From Microbacterium sp. H1-D42 (GTDB taxonomy: Bacteria; Actinomycetota; Actinomycetes; Actinomycetales; Microbacteriaceae), in the NCBI RefSeq assembly GCF_022637555.1, contig NZ_CP093342.1:682001-746000 (forward strand): a stretch of DNA of 64,000 bases. Reading direction: 5' to 3'. This document shows, piece by piece, positions 1 through 8,376 of this stretch (position 1 is its first letter; each line of letters opens with the position of its first letter). The notes beneath the pieces were generated by a model that saw only the letters and a program-made list of their open reading frames with translations, searched no databases and had not been told where the DNA came from. The position numbers were made by a program, and so were the translations under genes.

Positions 1-1343
1 TCCCAGGCGTGGAAGTACAGACCGGGCTCGACGGTCAGCGCCATGCCCGGCTGCATCTTCGCCTCGAAGTACTGCTCGTACGACGATGCTCCGCAGTCGT
101 GCACGTCCAGGCCGAGGTGGTGGCCGATGCCGCACACGATGTAGCGGCGGTGGTGCTGTCCCTCTGCCGAGAGCGCCTCGTCGACCGACACCGGCAGCAT
201 GCCCCAATCGCTGAGCCCCTGCGCGATGACCTCCAAGCTCGCGGTGTGGAAGTCACGCCAGTCGCGCCCAGGGGCGACAGCGGCGAGACCGGCCCGGTGT
301 GAGCGCTCGACCAGATCGTGCACCTCGCGCTGGGCGGTCGTGAACCGGCCGCTCGCCGGGATCGTGCGAGTGACGTCGGCGGTGTAGCCGCTGCGGTTCT
401 CCACTCCCATGTCGAGCAGCAGCAGGGCATCCGGGTCCACCGCGCTCTCGGCGCGCACCCAGTGCAGGATCGGCGCGTTCGCGCCAGAGCCGACGATCGA
501 TGCGTAACCGGGGGCCTGGCCGACGGTTCGTGCGTGCCTGTCGAATGTGCCCTGCAGCCAGCGCTCGCCGCCGAACTCGATGGCGCGGGGGACCTCGCGG
601 CGCACGGCCGCGAAACCGTCGATCGTGTGGTTCACCGCCGAGCGCAGCTCGGCCAGCTCCCAGGCATCCTTCACCATGCGCAGCTCAGCGAGCGTGCGCG
701 CGAGCTGTGCGGACCGCACGCGCCCGCCGACGCGCGCGCCGGTGCCCTTGCCGACGACAGCATGGCCCGCGATGAGCGCGCCGTTCGGCACGGTGAGGTC
801 GTCGAGGACGTTCACGCGCACGTCGAGAGCGGATGCCAGCTCAGCCGTTCCCGGCTGGGGACCGACCCACAGCTCACCGTGCGCGGCGTCGGCGTGGAAG
901 GCCGCGGCGCCGGGGCGTGCGGGCGGGACGATGTAGATCGTCGCGTCATGGCCGCCGGCGGTCGGCGTCATGACGAGCACACCGTCCTCGACCGGGAATC
1001 CGGTCAACCAGAGGAAGTCGCTGTGGGCACGGAACTCGAAGAAGTTGTCGTGCACTCTGGCCTGCGCGCGGCCGGCGAGCACGACCAGGGTCTGCCCTGG
1101 GAGCGCCTGCGAGAGCCGCTCACGGTGCTGACGGGCGGCGTCGACTGCGCCAGGCTCGACGCGTGGCGTGCGGTCGGCGTCGCCCCACCCCGTGCGCATC
1201 CACTCGGCGAAGCCCGGAGCCTTGGCCAGTGACGGCATCCGAGGGTCGCTCGCGGTGGAGCGGGGGTTGGGGATGCTGCCTTCCCAGTCCACGACATGCA
1301 CGGTGTCGTCGTAGCGGGCGTCGTGGTGGTGCGGGGTACTCAA
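1..1343 (-). CDS. Xaa-Pro aminopeptidase (M24), 3' end cut by window edge
   Basis: Cytosolic metallopeptidase expected to release the N-terminal residue from peptides with proline second. The frame is open from a TTG start to the left edge, about 447 codons. An N-terminal creatinase-like domain is followed by the pita-bread domain. Metal ligands visible are the two Asp in LLLDMGVENRSGYTADVTRT, the His in GHHLGLDVHD and the Glu in TVEPGLY; the last Glu ligand lies beyond the edge. The TTG start has a GGAG seven bases upstream. It is the last visible gene of the peptide-transport operon, so its job is probably to finish degrading imported proline-containing peptides. Family assignment is firm; whether it is PepP-like or PepQ-like is less so. 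Confidence 0.9.
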   Translation of the reverse strand, partial: MSTPHHHDARYDDTVHVVDWEGSIPNPRSTASDPRMPSLAKAPGFAEWMRTGWGDADRTPRVEPGAVDAARQHRERLSQALPGQTLVVLAGRAQARVHDNFFEFRAHSDFLWLTGFPVEDGVLVMTPTAGGHDATIYIVPPARPGAAAFHADAAHGELWVGPQPGTAELASALDVRVNVLDDLTVPNGALIAGHAVVGKGTGARVGGRVRSAQLARTLAELRMVKDAWELAELRSAVNHTIDGFAAVRREVPRAIEFGGERWLQGTFDRHARTVGQAPGYASIVGSGANAPILHWVRAESAVDPDALLLLDMGVENRSGYTADVTRTIPASGRFTTAQREVHDLVERSHRAGLAAVAPGRDWRDFHTASLEVIAQGLSDWGMLPVSVDEALSAEGQHHRRYIVCGIGHHLGLDVHDCGASSYEQYFEAKMQPGMALTVEPGLYFHAW

Positions 1344-1388
1344 AGCGGGGCTCCTGGTGGTTCTTTCGGGGGATGTTTCAGCGCGTGC

Positions 1389-1422
1389 GGATCAGCGGGA
1401 GTGTGGGATCAGCGGGAGTGCG
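1389..1422. repeat. 17-bp tandem duplication over a stop codon
   Basis: Two adjacent copies of ggatcagcgggagtg(t/c)g, 1389-1405 and 1406-1422. The second copy covers the end of the hydrolase gene and its stop. It looks like a recent local duplication in the spacer before the M24 peptidase gene. Confidence 0.7.
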
Positions 1423-2707
1423 GCGTGCCGCCGAGCCGCTTCTCGAGCGAGGTGAAGAGGCGCTCGACGACGCCGGCGCGGGTGATGCCGTCGTGCTCGT
1501 GCTCGTTGGTGACCCAGGCGTTCAGGGCGCCGACGTGGCCGGCGGTCTCCAGGGACAGTCCGGCGTCGACGTACATGTCGTCGAAGTACACGACGGCCTC
1601 GATCGGCACCTCGTTCGCGGCCAGGCGCGGCAGGTCGTACAGCTCGATCGGCCACTCGCGGGCGGCGAGCTCTTCGACACCGGCGCGGAACCCGCGCAGC
1701 GCGCCGATCTCGTCGAACATCCACGGGAAGACCATCTCGCCGGTGAGCTGCAGCGGTCGTGCGGACTCGGCGAACTCCGGATGCCGATCGCGCTCGGCCT
1801 GCGCGGCCCATGACGTGGGACCCGTGCCGTAGATGCTCTCCTGCAGGGCGATGAACAGCGGGTTCGTCGCGAACGCGGTGGCTCCTCCGACGGAGGCGAT
1901 GAACGTATCGCTCAGGCGCGTCTCGGCGCGGTCGGCGAAGGCCTCATCGAACAGCCAGTGCACGCGGTCGGCGCCTGGTCCCATGCCGAAGTCGAGGCCG
2001 AGGGTCTGCAGCCGGCGCACGGTCAGGCGGTCGCCGTCGGCCAGCAGCACCTCGTCGGCCTGCAGCAGGTCGGCGACCTTGCCGATGCGCTCTTCGAGAT
2101 GAGGAGCGCGTTCGCGGAACAGACGGTTCTTCTGCAGGGCGCGCGGGAAGGTACGGCGGTAGACCTCCGACGCATCCGGCGTCAGCGAGGGGAGCCCGCC
2201 GGCCACGGCAGATGCGACGATGGCGCCCGGCGCCGTGGACAGGTAGTGCAGGGTGAGGAACCCGCCATAGCTCTGCCCGATCGTCCACCACTGCCGGCCT
2301 TCGTAGTGCGTGGCGCGCAGCGCCTCGAAGTCGCGCACGATGGCATCCGCCCTGTGCAGCGAAAGCCGGCGAGCCGCCTCGCCCGCCGGCATCGCCGCGA
2401 AGTCGGCGCCGGACAGCGGCGTCGAGCGTCCAGTGCCGCGCTGGTCGGGCACGACCAGCCGGAACCGCGACAGCACAGCATCCATCCACGCATCGCGCCC
2501 GAGCGGACGCGCGCCCTTGCCGCCGGGCCCGCCCTGCAGGTGCAGCATCAGCGGCAGGTCATCGTTGCGACGCTCAGCGGCCACGAACTCGCGGGCGAAC
2601 AGGTCGATCGTCTCGCCGTCGGGGTCGTTCCAGTCCAACGGGACCGTCGTCCACACATCACGGGCGACGATGTCCTTGCCGATGAAGTACTCGAAGTCGC
2701 GGGTCAT
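1409..2707 (-). CDS. Proline iminopeptidase-like alpha/beta hydrolase (S33)
   Basis: Serine hydrolase of the prolyl aminopeptidase family, 432 aa. It has the LQGGPGG oxyanion segment (HGGPG in classical members), the GRSTP segment, the nucleophile elbow GQSYGG at roughly residue 150, and a C-terminal GHVGALN-containing stretch that may hold the catalytic His. Starts at 2719 (GTG) and 2707 (ATG) are both open; I prefer the ATG because conserved sequence begins there. It lies 35 bp downstream of the permease gene on the same strand, so it is probably co-transcribed with peptide uptake and removes N-terminal proline or similar residues from imported peptides. Exact specificity is not readable. 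Confidence 0.88.
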   Translation of the reverse strand: MTRDFEYFIGKDIVARDVWTTVPLDWNDPDGETIDLFAREFVAAERRNDDLPLMLHLQGGPGGKGARPLGRDAWMDAVLSRFRLVVPDQRGTGRSTPLSGADFAAMPAGEAARRLSLHRADAIVRDFEALRATHYEGRQWWTIGQSYGGFLTLHYLSTAPGAIVASAVAGGLPSLTPDASEVYRRTFPRALQKNRLFRERAPHLEERIGKVADLLQADEVLLADGDRLTVRRLQTLGLDFGMGPGADRVHWLFDEAFADRAETRLSDTFIASVGGATAFATNPLFIALQESIYGTGPTSWAAQAERDRHPEFAESARPLQLTGEMVFPWMFDEIGALRGFRAGVEELAAREWPIELYDLPRLAANEVPIEAVVYFDDMYVDAGLSLETAGHVGALNAWVTNEHEHDGITRAGVVERLFTSLEKRLGGTPHSR

Positions 2708-2742
2708 GCCGGACCGCACCTGCCTTTCGGGATTGTTCGCGA

Positions 2743-3708
2743 TCAGTTCGCGCGGGTGCGCACTCGGGAATCGAGCAGCGCGTAGAACAGGTCGACGATG
2801 AGGTTCGACAGCGCGACGAAAAGACCGCCGAGCAGCACGATCGCGATGATCACGGGTCTATCCTGCATCGCCACGCTCGTGATGGCGAGTGCACCGACAC
2901 CCTGCAGGCCGAACACCTGCTCGATCACGATGACGCCACCGAGCATCAGCCCGATGTCGATGCCGAGCTGGGTGACCAGTGGCGGCATCGCGCTGCGGAA
3001 GGCGTGCACATAGATGACACGACGCTCGGTCAGGCCCTTGGCGCGAGCGGTACGCACGTAGTCCTCGCCGAGCACATCGAGCATCTGCCCGCGGGTCAGT
3101 CGTGCGTACACGGCAGCGGTCACCATCGCCAGCGTCAGCCACGGCAGCGCCAGATGCCAGGCCCACTGCAGCGGGTCCTCGGTGAGTGGAACGTAACCAG
3201 AGGGCGGGAAGAGGATCACCCCGAACCGGGTCGGCAGGAAGTACAGCGTGTACAGCGCGAGCATGCCGAGCACGAAGGTGGGGAAGCTGATGCCGACGAG
3301 CGCGAATCCCTGACCCAGTCGATCGCGGATGCTGCCAGGGCGCTTGGCCGATGCGAGTCCGATCGGGATGCCGATCGCCAGCCACACGACGACCGCACCG
3401 AACACCAGAGACATCGTCGCCGGGATGCGGGCGAGCACGAGGTCGGCGACCGGAAGGTTCGAACGGTACGAGTAGCCGAGGTCGCCCTGCAGCAGCCCGC
3501 CCAGGAACACGAGATACTGCTGCCAGATCGGCTTGTCGAGGCCGAGGTTGACGCGGATCTGCGCCATCAGCTCTTCGGTCGCCTTGTCGCCGGCGATGAT
3601 GCGCGCCGGGTCTGACGGCGTCACGTAGAACAGTACGAAGACGAACACGCTCAGCAGGAACAGCACCAGCAGTCCGAAGCCGACGCGTGACAGCAGGTAG
3701 CGGATCAT
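2743..3708 (-). CDS. Peptide ABC transporter permease, DppB/OppB type
   Basis: Inner-membrane subunit of a dipeptide/oligopeptide importer, 321 aa. It has the N-terminal signature MIRYLLSRVGFGLLVLFLLS, about six membrane spans, and the EAA-loop region RLTRGQMLDVLGEDYVRTARAKG that contacts the ATPase. The start overlaps the stop of the upstream permease gene by 4 bp (translational coupling). In this operon the DppC-type gene precedes the DppB-type gene, the reverse of the usual order. Confidence 0.93.
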   Translation of the reverse strand: MIRYLLSRVGFGLLVLFLLSVFVFVLFYVTPSDPARIIAGDKATEELMAQIRVNLGLDKPIWQQYLVFLGGLLQGDLGYSYRSNLPVADLVLARIPATMSLVFGAVVVWLAIGIPIGLASAKRPGSIRDRLGQGFALVGISFPTFVLGMLALYTLYFLPTRFGVILFPPSGYVPLTEDPLQWAWHLALPWLTLAMVTAAVYARLTRGQMLDVLGEDYVRTARAKGLTERRVIYVHAFRSAMPPLVTQLGIDIGLMLGGVIVIEQVFGLQGVGALAITSVAMQDRPVIIAIVLLGGLFVALSNLIVDLFYALLDSRVRTRAN

Positions 3709-4664
3709 GCTCGGGCTCCCTTCGTCGAAGACGGATCAAGGGCGTCGCGCAGGCCATCGCCCAGCAGGTTGAAGGTGAGCGTCAGCGTCAGCAACGCGAG
3801 CCCTGGCACGAGCACCATCCACGGGGCGACCATGTACATCGATCCGTTGGCGGCGTCGGCGAGCATGTTGCCCCAGCTCGGGGTCGGAGGGACGATGCCG
3901 AGACCGAGGAACGACAGCGTCGCCTCGAACACGATCGCCGCAGGGATCATGAGCGTCGTGTACACGACGATCGGCACGACCAGGTTCGGCAGCACGTCGC
4001 GGAACATCGTCGCGACACCCGACTGCCCGATGGAGCGGGCGGTCTCGATGAACTCGCGCTCGCGGAGGGCCAGCACCTGGCCGCGGATGACGCGGGCGAG
4101 GCCCGCCCAGCTGAAGAACACGATCACCCATATCGACAGCTGCAGGCTTGGGCCGAGCACCGAGACGGTGGCGATGGCCACCAGCAGGAACGGCACGCTC
4201 ATCACCAGGTCGATCAGGCGACTGAGCACCGTGTCGACGACCCCGCCGGCGAAGCCGGCCGTCATGCCGATCAGGATGCCGATGGCAGCGGCCGCCAGCG
4301 AGGCGGCCACGCCGACCAGCAGAGAGACCTGCGCACCATAGGCCAGGCGCACGAGAACGTCGCGGCCGAGCTGGTCGGTGCCGAGCAGGAACTCACTGTT
4401 CGGAGCGACCGGCATGCCAGAGGGAGACAGTCCCGTCTCGCGGAACTGCTGCGTCGGCCCGTGGCCGGTCCACTGGGCGATGAGCGGGGCGCACACCGCG
4501 AAGAGGACGATCAGCACGATCACGATGGCGGATGCCACGCTCGCCGGATCACGGCGCAGCCGCCGCAGCGTGAGATGCCACGAGCTCTTCGGGGCCTTCG
4601 CTGCGTTCTCGGCTCCGCGCGAGGGGAGCATGAGAGTCATCGTCTCTTTGGAGAAGACGTTCAT
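3705..4664 (-). CDS. Peptide ABC transporter permease, DppC/OppC type
   Basis: Second membrane subunit, 319 aa from the ATG at 4664, which overlaps the ATPase stop by 4 bp (ATGA). The frame is open further upstream but that part is antisense to the ATPase gene and has no family similarity. The features are the OppC-like N-terminal cytoplasmic tail, the periplasmic stretch with the LGTDQLGRDVLVRLAYG motif typical of DppC/OppC, and an EAA loop at REREFIETARSIGQS. It pairs with the adjacent DppB-type subunit. Confidence 0.93.
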   Translation of the reverse strand: MNVFSKETMTLMLPSRGAENAAKAPKSSWHLTLRRLRRDPASVASAIVIVLIVLFAVCAPLIAQWTGHGPTQQFRETGLSPSGMPVAPNSEFLLGTDQLGRDVLVRLAYGAQVSLLVGVAASLAAAAIGILIGMTAGFAGGVVDTVLSRLIDLVMSVPFLLVAIATVSVLGPSLQLSIWVIVFFSWAGLARVIRGQVLALREREFIETARSIGQSGVATMFRDVLPNLVVPIVVYTTLMIPAAIVFEATLSFLGLGIVPPTPSWGNMLADAANGSMYMVAPWMVLVPGLALLTLTLTFNLLGDGLRDALDPSSTKGARA

Positions 4665-6337
4665 GAGCCGACCTCCTGCGCTGCGGTGGCCTGTTCTGCC
4701 TGGGCCTGCTCCGTGGGAGCGTGCGCGGTTGCATCGATGCCCACAGTGTCGAGGAACGATGCGGCCAGCAGTCGCTTCGTGAACGGCTCGCGCGGGGAGT
4801 TGTAGATGGTCTCCGCGTCGCCCAGCTCGATGATCCGGCCGTTCTCCATCACCGCGATCCGATCGCACATGTGTCTGACGACGGCGAGGTCGTGAGAGAT
4901 GAACAGGTACGTCAGCCCGAGGTCGCGCTGCAGGTCATCGAGCAGCTGCAGCACCTGCGCCTGCACGGTGACGTCGAGAGCCGACACCGGCTCGTCGAGG
5001 ATGACCAGATCGGGGTTCAGGGCGATGGCCCGCGCGATGCCGATGCGCTGGCGCTGGCCGCCGGAGAACTGCGAGGGGAAGCGGTTGTAATGGTCGGGGT
5101 CGAGGCCGACCAGCTCGAGCAGCTCAAGCACGCGCCGCTGTCGCTCGCGGGCGTTGCCCAAGCCGTGCACGCGCAGCGGGTCTTCGATGATGGAGCCGAC
5201 GCGCCGCTTGGGATTCAGCGACGAGAACGGATCCTGGAAGACCACCTGCACCCGCTGTCGCATCCGCCGCCACGCGGCGCCCTTGACGGTCGAGAGGTCA
5301 GTGCCGTCGAAGCTCACGGTGCCCTCTGACGGGTCGACGAGTCCGGCGATGGTGCGCGCGAGCGTCGTCTTGCCGCATCCGCTCTCGCCGACCAGGCCGA
5401 GCGTCTCGCCGCGCCGCACCTCGAGGTTGATGCCGTCCAACACCTTGCGCTTGACGCCGCGGCGCTGAGTGAACGACAGGCTGACGTCCGAGACCTGGGC
5501 GATCGGCGCCGGCTCCGGTTCTGACGCCGCTGCCGATTCGACCGGCGGCTGCCGCTCGCTCTGCGTGAACGACGACGACTCGATGAGCGAGACGGTGTAC
5601 GGCTCCTGCGGGCGGGTGAGCACGTCAGCGCTCTTGCCGAGCTCCACCTGCTCGCCTCGGTACATCACCATGACGCGGTCGGCGACACTGGCCATCACGC
5701 TCAGGTCGTGGCTGATCATCAGAACCGTAGCGCCGAAGTCCTCCTTCATCTCGCCGAGCAGCTGCAGGATCTGCGCCTGCACCGTCGAGTCCAGCGCGGT
5801 GGTCGGCTCATCGGCGATGATCAGCGCGGGGTCGAGTGACAGGCTCATCGCGATCATGACGCGCTGGCGCATGCCGCCCGAGAACTGGTGCGGGTACGCG
5901 TCGAAGCGAGATGCGGCGTCGGCGATGTGCACCTTTTCGAGCAGTTGGATGGCGCGGGCCTTGGCCGCCCGCTTGGAGACGTTCTCGTGCGCGCGGATCT
6001 GCTCGACGATCTGCCACCCGACGGTGTACTGCGGGTGCAGGCTCGACAGCGGGTCCTGGAAGATCATGCTGATCTCATTGCCGCGCTTGCGGCGCAGCCG
6101 GTCGGGTGCCAGCGAGAGCAGATCCTCACCCTGGAAGCGGACGGCGCCGGTGGTGCGGGCGTTGGGGATGAGCCCCATCACGGACTGCACCAGCACGGAC
6201 TTGCCTGAGCCGGACTCCCCGACGATGCCGAAGAACTCGCCCTCTGCGACGTCGAAGGAGACGTCCTTGACGGCGTGCACGGTTCCGCTCTCGGTGGGGA
6301 TATCGACGCGCAGGTTGGATACCTCAAGAATCGACAC
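4661..6337 (-). CDS. Peptide ABC transporter ATPase with two fused nucleotide-binding domains (DppD-DppF)
   Basis: Cytoplasmic motor subunit, 558 aa. Domain 1 has Walker A GESGSGKS at about residues 40-47, signature FSGGMRQR and Walker B LIIADEP. Domain 2 has GESGCGKT, FSGGQRQR and LVILDEP, so both halves look catalytically complete. A GTG start at 6337 is chosen because AGGAGG lies six bases upstream; the frame stays open to 6400 but that extension runs into an intercistronic hairpin. A Gly/Pro/Glu-rich linker joins the halves. Fusion of the two ATPases is common in actinobacterial peptide importers. Confidence 0.95.
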   Translation of the reverse strand: MSILEVSNLRVDIPTESGTVHAVKDVSFDVAEGEFFGIVGESGSGKSVLVQSVMGLIPNARTTGAVRFQGEDLLSLAPDRLRRKRGNEISMIFQDPLSSLHPQYTVGWQIVEQIRAHENVSKRAAKARAIQLLEKVHIADAASRFDAYPHQFSGGMRQRVMIAMSLSLDPALIIADEPTTALDSTVQAQILQLLGEMKEDFGATVLMISHDLSVMASVADRVMVMYRGEQVELGKSADVLTRPQEPYTVSLIESSSFTQSERQPPVESAAASEPEPAPIAQVSDVSLSFTQRRGVKRKVLDGINLEVRRGETLGLVGESGCGKTTLARTIAGLVDPSEGTVSFDGTDLSTVKGAAWRRMRQRVQVVFQDPFSSLNPKRRVGSIIEDPLRVHGLGNARERQRRVLELLELVGLDPDHYNRFPSQFSGGQRQRIGIARAIALNPDLVILDEPVSALDVTVQAQVLQLLDDLQRDLGLTYLFISHDLAVVRHMCDRIAVMENGRIIELGDAETIYNSPREPFTKRLLAASFLDTVGIDATAHAPTEQAQAEQATAAQEVGS

Positions 6338-6358
6338 GCGATTCCTCCTAACAGTGAG

Positions 6359-6392
6359 GCTGCTGCGGCACCGGTCGGGGTGCCGCAGCAGC
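6359..6392 (-). terminator. Intercistronic 14-bp stem-loop after the binding-protein gene
   Basis: Perfect inverted repeat, arms 6359-6372 (gctgctgcggcacc) and 6379-6392, six-base loop. It starts 16 bases after the binding-protein stop and ends about 20 bases before the ATPase ribosome site. There is no U-run, so it is more likely a 3' RNA-stabilising or partial-termination element giving more binding protein than ATPase. Structure is seen; role is inferred. Confidence 0.6.
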
Positions 6393-6407
6393 ATCGTCAA
6401 CGTGGGG

Positions 6408-8177
6408 TCACTTGCTCAGCCACACGTTGGCCCAGTCACCGTTCTGTGCGAGGGCGTAGATCGCGAAGTTCTGCACGCGCTCGGAGTGGTAGTTCGCCTT
6501 CTTCTTGGCAGCGATGCTCACGATGGGGGAGTCCTTCATCACCGTCTCGTCGACCTGGTGCCACAGCTTGCCTGCTTCTTCGGGGCTGCTTGCGGCGAGT
6601 GCCTGAGCTGCGAGCTCATTGGCCTCGTCGTTGTTGTAGTCGACGTAGTTGTACGCCTGCGGCGTGCCGTTGAAGCTGAACTGCGGCTGGTAGACGCTGC
6701 GCGCAGCGCCGCCGACCCAGTCCGGCGACCAGCCGACCAGCGCGACGTCCCACTCGCCGCCAGTGGCGTTCTCGGGGTTGGTCATGAAATTGGCGTAGTA
6801 GTCGGTGGGCGGAACCGGGAACAGCTCGACCTTTATGCCTGCGGCCTCGAGGCTCGCCTGCACGGTCTGTGCGATGTCGGGCTGCGAGCCGAGGTTGCGG
6901 TACGGGAACTTCAGCGTGAGGTTCTGCACGCCGGCGTCGGCGAGCATCTGCTTGGCCTTCTCGGGGTCGGCCTTGCCGCTGCCGTCGCCGTAGGGCGAGT
7001 ACTCCTCGAAGCCGTTGATGCCCGGTCCGAAGAGGCCGTTCGTCACTGTGGCGATCTCTTCGCCGCCCATCACCTGCACGACGGCCGCCTTGTCGATCGC
7101 GTACTGCAGCGCCTGACGCACTTCGGGCTTCTGCAGGGCGCTGCCGTTGTTGGTCGTCTTGGTGTTGAACCACAGGAACTGGTCGATGCCACCGTTCTCC
7201 AGGGTGGAGAACTTCTTGTCACCCACGCTCGTCAGCTGCTGGATGTTCGCCGGGCTGGGCTGGATGTCGAACAGCAAGTCGGCGGACCCCGCCTGCACCT
7301 GCTGCATCGCAGCATCCACTTCGATGCCCATCGTCATCTCGATCGAGTCGACGTACGCCTTGCGCAGCGGGTCGCTCTCCGCCTTCCACGAGGGATTGCG
7401 CTCGAGGGTCATCTTCACGTCCGGCTTGTGCTCGGCGACCGTGTACGGCCCCGAGGCGACGAAGTTGTTGCGGTACTCGGGCGAGTCGGGCAGATAGTCC
7501 AGCACCTCGACGGGCGCTGGGTTGGCCGTCGCCAGGCTGAGCATGCTCGTGAAGTCGGATGCCGGCTCCACGAGGTGGAAGATCACCGTCTTGTCATCGG
7601 GCGTCTCGATGCCGGAGATGTCGTTCGACTCGATGTACTCCTTCATCGGCGCGACCTCGGGTGCGATGGCCGAGAAGCCCTCGCAGTACTCGTCCATGCC
7701 CTCGATGAGAGAGATGAAGTATCCGCCGAGTCCGGCGCCGATGTAGGGGTTGCAGATGCGCTCGATGCCGCGCGCGATGTCGCCTGAGACGATGTCGCGA
7801 GCGCCGTCCGGTGCATCCCAGGACGCCCCATCACGCAGGGTGATCGTGTAGCTGAGGCCGCCATCCTCAGGCTTGGGCACGTCCGTGGCGAGGTCGCCCA
7901 CCAGCGCGGAGCGCTCGGCTTCGTCGTTGGACGCCTCGTAGCTCAGGATGGAGCGCGAGATCGTGCGGGTCACGCCGTTGGACGGAACATACGCGATCAG
8001 CTGCGGGTCGAGGTGGTCGACGTCACCGTTGGAGAGCACCTTCAGGGTGCCTCCGGTCTGCGGCTCACCGGCATCGCCGGTGGGGTCGCCGCCCGTCGTC
8101 GAACAGCCGCTGAGCACCAGGGCTAGCGCCGAAGTGGCGACCAACGGTGTGAGCAGGGCTTTCATCTTGCGAGTCAT
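6408..8177 (-). CDS. Peptide-binding lipoprotein (SBP family 5, DppA/OppA type)
   Basis: Extracellular solute-binding lipoprotein, 589 aa. A basic start and hydrophobic segment end in the lipobox LSGC at about residue 25, followed by an acidic Gly/Thr linker. The body shows family 5 features such as GGTLKVLSNGDVDHLDPQLIAYVPS near the mature N-terminus, RYAIDKAAV-like sequence (QALQYAIDKAAVVQVMGG) and NPE..GGEWDVALVGWSPDW. First gene of the operon, so the promoter is expected in the following 200 bp. Substrate is probably a peptide given the two downstream peptidases. Confidence 0.93.
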   Translation of the reverse strand: MTRKMKALLTPLVATSALALVLSGCSTTGGDPTGDAGEPQTGGTLKVLSNGDVDHLDPQLIAYVPSNGVTRTISRSILSYEASNDEAERSALVGDLATDVPKPEDGGLSYTITLRDGASWDAPDGARDIVSGDIARGIERICNPYIGAGLGGYFISLIEGMDEYCEGFSAIAPEVAPMKEYIESNDISGIETPDDKTVIFHLVEPASDFTSMLSLATANPAPVEVLDYLPDSPEYRNNFVASGPYTVAEHKPDVKMTLERNPSWKAESDPLRKAYVDSIEMTMGIEVDAAMQQVQAGSADLLFDIQPSPANIQQLTSVGDKKFSTLENGGIDQFLWFNTKTTNNGSALQKPEVRQALQYAIDKAAVVQVMGGEEIATVTNGLFGPGINGFEEYSPYGDGSGKADPEKAKQMLADAGVQNLTLKFPYRNLGSQPDIAQTVQASLEAAGIKVELFPVPPTDYYANFMTNPENATGGEWDVALVGWSPDWVGGAARSVYQPQFSFNGTPQAYNYVDYNNDEANELAAQALAASSPEEAGKLWHQVDETVMKDSPIVSIAAKKKANYHSERVQNFAIYALAQNGDWANVWLSK

Positions 8178-8376
8178 AGGGTCATCCTTGAGTCCTTGAT
8201 TCGGGTATCACCCGCTGCTGTGACGGGCATGAGCCGAGGGCTGGCTCGCCAGTAACATAGCACATGTCAGATATTAAACATAAGGTGCCAGCCCGGCGAA
8301 AGCCCGTCCCTCAAGCGCCGGCCCGCGCGCAGCGAAACCCCTGGCGGACAGGCCCGCGGAGTGCGATTCTCTAGTC
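8178..8376. promoter_or_regulatory. Divergent intergenic region, AT-rich core at 8250-8285
   Basis: 199 bp between the peptide operon (minus) and the glycosyltransferase gene (plus). The stretch near 8253-8285 is much more AT-rich than its surroundings. On the minus strand it holds TATGTT, a plausible -10 for the peptide operon, but no convincing -35. On the plus strand gattct at 8365-8370 lies six bases before the GTG at 8377. No terminator or clear palindrome was found. Confidence 0.35.

Noticed and set aside
5469..7787. 772-codon plus-strand frame over the peptide ATPase and binding-protein genes
   Set aside because: Shadow of two well-defined minus-strand genes and it crosses their intergenic hairpin.
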